Positions 60,499 to 64,000 of a stretch of DNA of 64,000 nucleotides are shown in pieces. The notes under the pieces are model-generated. The model saw only the letters and a list, made by a program, of their open reading frames with translations, was not told the DNA's origin and did not search any database. A program made the position numbers and the translations under genes. The stretch's first letter is position 1; the number at the start of each line of letters is the position of its first letter. This stretch comes from Cryptomeria japonica (taxonomy: Eukaryota > Streptophyta > Pinopsida > Cupressales > Cupressaceae): NCBI RefSeq assembly GCF_030272615.1, contig NC_081411.1, forward strand, positions 158,450,471 through 158,514,470, read 5' to 3'.

Positions 60499-61881
60499 TG
60501 TGAACAACTTGTTGGAAGTATTGAAAATAGTAAAGAAGAGGAGAAACAAGTCGAAACAATTCTTAATAATGAAGAACATCCTGCTGCCCCAACTTTACCA
60601 ACCACTTGGAATCCATAGATTGCCCATTATTTACAAACTAGTGATTGTCTAGAAGGCTTAGACAGATCAATACGAAGGTATTTCAGGATACAAGACATTC
60701 CTTATGCTTTAATAGATGGTATTTTGTTCAAAAAAGATTATAACGATGTTCTATTAAGATGCATTGAGCTAGATCATATTGAAAAAGTTCTAAGTGAATT
60801 TCATGAAGGACCTACAAGAGGTCACTTTGCAGCAAGAATAACAACCCTAAAAATTATGAGAGCTCATTATTATTCACCTGAAATGTTTAAGGATGCTCAC
60901 TCATGGGTGAAGAAATATGAAAAATGTTCATTGTTTGCAAGAAAATAGAGGCAGACAACCTTGCCTTTGCAACCAATTGAAGTAGAGCAACCTTTTGCAA
61001 AGTGGGGGCTTGATTTTATAGGACCTATGAATCCACCTTCTAGTGCAGGTCACAAATGGATTCTTATAGAAACTGATTATTTCACAAAGTGGACAAAAGT
61101 AGTTCCATTGAAAGAAGCTAATGAGACTTCTATTCTGAATTTCTATCAAGATTTAGTGTCTAGGTTTGGTCCCCTAGAATCAATCATTTCTGATAAAGCT
61201 TTAACTTTCATTGGTCTTAGAGTTTCAGATTGGTCAGTTAAGTATAATATATATTTGAATACTTCATCCAATTATTACCCTCAGGGTAATGGACAAGTTG
61301 AATCAACTAACAAGAATTTGATCAACATCATTAAGAAGACCATTGTTGAGAATCAAAGAACTTGGCATGAAAAGCACAAGTTAGCCCTTTGGGTTGAAAA
61401 AATAACACCAAAGAGATCAACAGGTAACTCTCCTTATGTTTTAACTTATGGCAAAGATGCCAAGTTACCTATTTCAGTTGAATTGCCAACTTTGAATTAT
61501 GTAAAAGAGTTTGAGTTACTTGGAGAGCAACCAATGCAGATTAGGCTTTCTCAGCTTATGGAGTTAGAAGAAACTCATAGGGAAGCATACAGAAAATTAG
61601 AAATTCACCATGCTCAGATGAAGAGAACCTTTGATAGAAAAGTTGTACGACGCATATTTAATCAAGGTGATCTTGTTTTCAAATGGGATGAATTAAAGAA
61701 CAAACTTGGTAGACATACCAATTTTGATACCATGTGGGATGGCTCATATGTTATCAAAGAATGCAAATAGAATAATGCATTCCAGATTGCTAAGTTGGAT
61801 GGAGAGGTGTTGCCAATCCCTATCAATGGGACTCACCTCAAACTATGCTATTTAGTACTAATAGTTTTCATATGTACATAG
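60499..61881 (+). pseudogene. Integrase of element G
   Basis: N-terminal zinc region: EFHEGPTRGHFAARIT and KKYEKCSLFARK, in which the first Cys of the pair is Tyr; a TAG (60946) follows where Gln fits. Catalytic core in the 269-codon open frame from 60961: KWGLDFIGPMNPPSSAGH, FTKWTKVVPLKEAN, ISDKALTFIG and NYYPQGNGQVESTNKNL, with D, D and E present (the usual Asp-Asn-Gly reads Asp-Lys-Ala). The C-terminal part has QGDLVFKWDELKNKLGR and, after a TAG at 61768, a chromo-less tail ending at TAG 61879. Confidence 0.9.
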
Positions 61882-62212
61882 TAGAATAGTTGCAGTTCTT
61901 TCTTTTCTACAGTTTGCAGGCTCAGCTACAAGAAGAGTTGTGGTAGTTTAAATTGATTAAGTGCTTTCAGGCAAATCACAGTTGAGTTTTTTAATTTAGT
62001 TTTGTTTCTTTTTTCCTTAAGTGTAGATTGCACAGTATCAAGGCTCAGTTGTATGCAGAGCCTTTGTAGTTTCCTTTTCATTTTTGTTTACAATGCTAAG
62101 ATGCAGTTCCAGATTTTTGAGGAAGGCAAAATTGACTCAATTTCCAATGGATATGCTAGGCTACTAGATTCTATTGTTTAGCAGGCAAACACCCCTAAGA
62201 GGTTGCCAAAAA
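61882..62212 (+). other. 3' untranslated region of element G
   Basis: 331 bp, no gene. Three short blocks share TTTGCAGGCTCAG or AAGGCTCAG-like words. It ends with AAGAGGTTGCCAAAAA before the LTR, a weak polypurine tract. Confidence 0.6.
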
Positions 62213-64000
62213 TGTTACCAAAATGTTGCACATGCCAAATTTGGTGCCTTAATGAAGCCTTGCATTCATTCATATTGAAAAGGCCAAATCATGAGCAAAA
62301 AATTAGAAGTACATGTTTTTTATCTAACTTGTTTGCTTCATGTGCAGATATAGGAAAACCAATGTAGCATGTGGGTTAAAATGGGCTCCCAAAGAGGTTG
62401 AGCTCAGCATGGTGATTTAAGAATGCCTAATTCATTCTATCACTTGATGAAGTAAGGACAAAAGAAACTCAGAGCAAATGCAATCGGTTGGTGTAAAGTT
62501 TTTACTTGGGTGCCAAAGAGGGTTTTTAAAGGCCTTAGATTTTCCAAGCGGTTTCAGTCACCAGGCATGAAGAGCATTTATCCCACATTGATCATAGGAG
62601 GATCTTTTTTGCATTTAAAACTAAAGTCACATATAACTATAGTGTCAAATCTTACAGGATTTTGGCAAGAAGAGGCACCTCATGGCTTGGTGGACCTCAC
62701 ACATGCGCACATCTCAAGGCAACCCAAATTTTGCATCAAACTGAAAAGACCATGAGCAAAGTTTGAGTAGATTGATCACATCCAATGCTCAAGAAAAAGA
62801 TCAAATGATGGTCGCTAAGGCACTATGGAAAGATTAAAGACCAATTATCACCACAACTTGGCAACAAGGTGAGCCCAAGTCCATCAGACATCGGTAAGAC
62901 CCATGATATGTTACACTAAAAGCCCGATAAAAAGTATAGAGCAGTGCAGGGAAAGTGAGAACAAAAGCAGATCAAGGGAGATCGGACAGTGGAGTGACAT
63001 TTCGGGGCTATCCATGACTGTCACTATACCTCGGTTGTGAAGTTCCCAAAATGAATACCCTTACAATAGGTCATAGGCCAGGTGGTGCCGAGGTGGACTC
63101 TGAGAAAATAAAAAGGTGACACGCAACAAGATAGGTGGTAGTCCAGTGGCTGGTGACATGGCATGGATGAGTGGTTTATCAAGCAGACCTTGGCCATGAT
63201 GAGTCCTGAATAAGTTTCACCGAAGGCTCAGTTTCATCGACATAATCTTGTTGACAAAACTGCAGGTTTGATGAGACTACTAAATGGCTCGCCGAGGGAA
63301 TAGTTTGGCTGAAAAATGATATACGACATAGCAAGATGCGTGGCAGGCCTAACAGACAGGTGGTGCCTAGATGGATCTCATGACCTAATCAGAGGGTACA
63401 CATGTTGACATGCGGCACAAGAGAGAAAATCAGTTGGGGTTAAACGTGGAGCAAATTAAGAGAAGATCAATGGTAGTCTAAAAGATCTAAAAGCTATCAC
63501 TATACCACTATAGAAAGAAGCTCTCCAGTTACCTCTGTGACTTGGCGACAAAGCATGTGTAGAAAAGGTAAGCGGCTAAGGTGCTAAAGATCAAGTAGTT
63601 TGAGGGCAAATCAACAGTCGTCGCTATACCGCATGATGAAGATGCTCACTGATTATCCCCTGCGACTTGGTGACTGATGACATGGAAGTAGAGGTGGCTG
63701 TCCAGGTGGGATAAGAATGAATGAGAATGTGCCATGGGATAGAGAGTACTTGGTGATAAGGTGGGTCCAGTCCAGATGGTGGTTCAAATGGAAGACAAAG
63801 TGGACCTGTGAGCAAATCAGAGGCCCACATGTCACAAAAGTCTACAGACGAGTGGATGTCTATATTTGTTAAGTCACCTTTGAACTTGAACTTTGAACCA
63901 GTTTAAGGTGGTTCAATGGTTCAAAGTGGTTCAAAGTTCATTGGTTCAAAGTGGTTCAATGAATCAAAGTACATTATCATCACTTGTTTCTTGTGGGCCC
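62213..64000 (+). repeat. 3' LTR of element G (truncated by window end)
   Basis: Starts TGTTACCAAAATGTTGCACATG and aligns with 52419-54200. Roughly 1.8 of 3.07 kb is visible. Contains the second GGTTCAA array at 63878-63970. Confidence 0.9.

Larger units (their letters stand above)
52417..64000 (+). mobile_element. Element G: Ty3/gypsy Tat-like retrotransposon, 3' end off-window
   Basis: 5' LTR 52417-55481, PBS-like site 55491, gag, protease, an RNase H domain, RT, a second RNase H, integrase, and a 3' LTR from 62213 that runs off the window. Inserted in the 5' LTR of E. The LTR copies differ by roughly 10 percent or more by eye, and the ORFs carry many stops, so G looks older than F. The order protease - RNase H - RT - RNase H - integrase differs from F. 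Confidence 0.9.

Noticed and set aside
1-64000. CRISPR arrays, bacterial operons, tRNA or rRNA genes
   Set aside because: No regular spacer-repeat array, no Shine-Dalgarno-led gene clusters, and no tRNA or rRNA signature seen; the sequence is plant nuclear repeat DNA.

Overview
The window looks like intergenic DNA from a large, repeat-rich plant nuclear genome, possibly a gymnosperm. Reasons: AT-rich sequence, LTR retrotransposons nested several deep, very long LTRs (up to about 3-4 kb), spliceosomal GT...AG introns, and no rRNA, tRNA or clear single-copy host gene. The species assignment is an inference. No intact protein-coding gene was found; nearly every coding region is interrupted, mostly by stop codons that can be explained by C-to-T change.

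Layout, with element letters used throughout. A (before 1 to 8467, minus): Ty3/gypsy chromovirus-like element with LTR, iMet-type PBS, gag, protease and reverse transcriptase; its RT is split by a 4.4 kb insertion, I (about 472-4858). A sits in the 5' LTR of B. B (8468-28743, plus): non-autonomous element with LTRs of more than 3.8 kb and only a gag-like ORF. C (15111-25317, minus; 1.24 kb LTRs, TSD ATGTC/ATGCC) lies in the 3' LTR of B; it is a copia-type element carrying a zinc-knuckle gag plus a roughly 1,070-codon ORF of unknown function and no pol. D (18910-21492) is a solo LTR with TSD GAAGT inside that ORF. H (28744-32632 and onward) breaks the 3' LTR of B and carries a decayed gene of about ten exons that I do not recognise. 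E (32633-52416 and onward, minus) is a copia-type element with 2.5 kb LTRs and gag only; its LTR matches D. F (36843-50103, plus, TSD CATAG) is a complete Ty3/gypsy Tat-like element inserted in the gag of E. G (52417 to beyond 64000, plus) is a second Tat-like Ty3/gypsy element inserted in the 5' LTR of E.

How the parts relate: A, F and G carry pol genes, whereas B, C and E carry gag or other ORFs but no RT, integrase or RNase H. B shares its PBS-like site and LTR-start sequence with G, so G-type elements are plausible providers of enzymes for B. The inferred insertion order is B first; then A, C and H; then I in A, D in C and E in H; then F and G in E.

The most unusual items are the multi-exon gene in H beside a cluster of GCGTACGC palindromes, the long unknown ORF of C, the different positions of the extra RNase H domain in F (after RT/RH) and G (between protease and RT), a G-patch-like domain in F, and palindromic TCGTACGA motifs scattered through the F leader.
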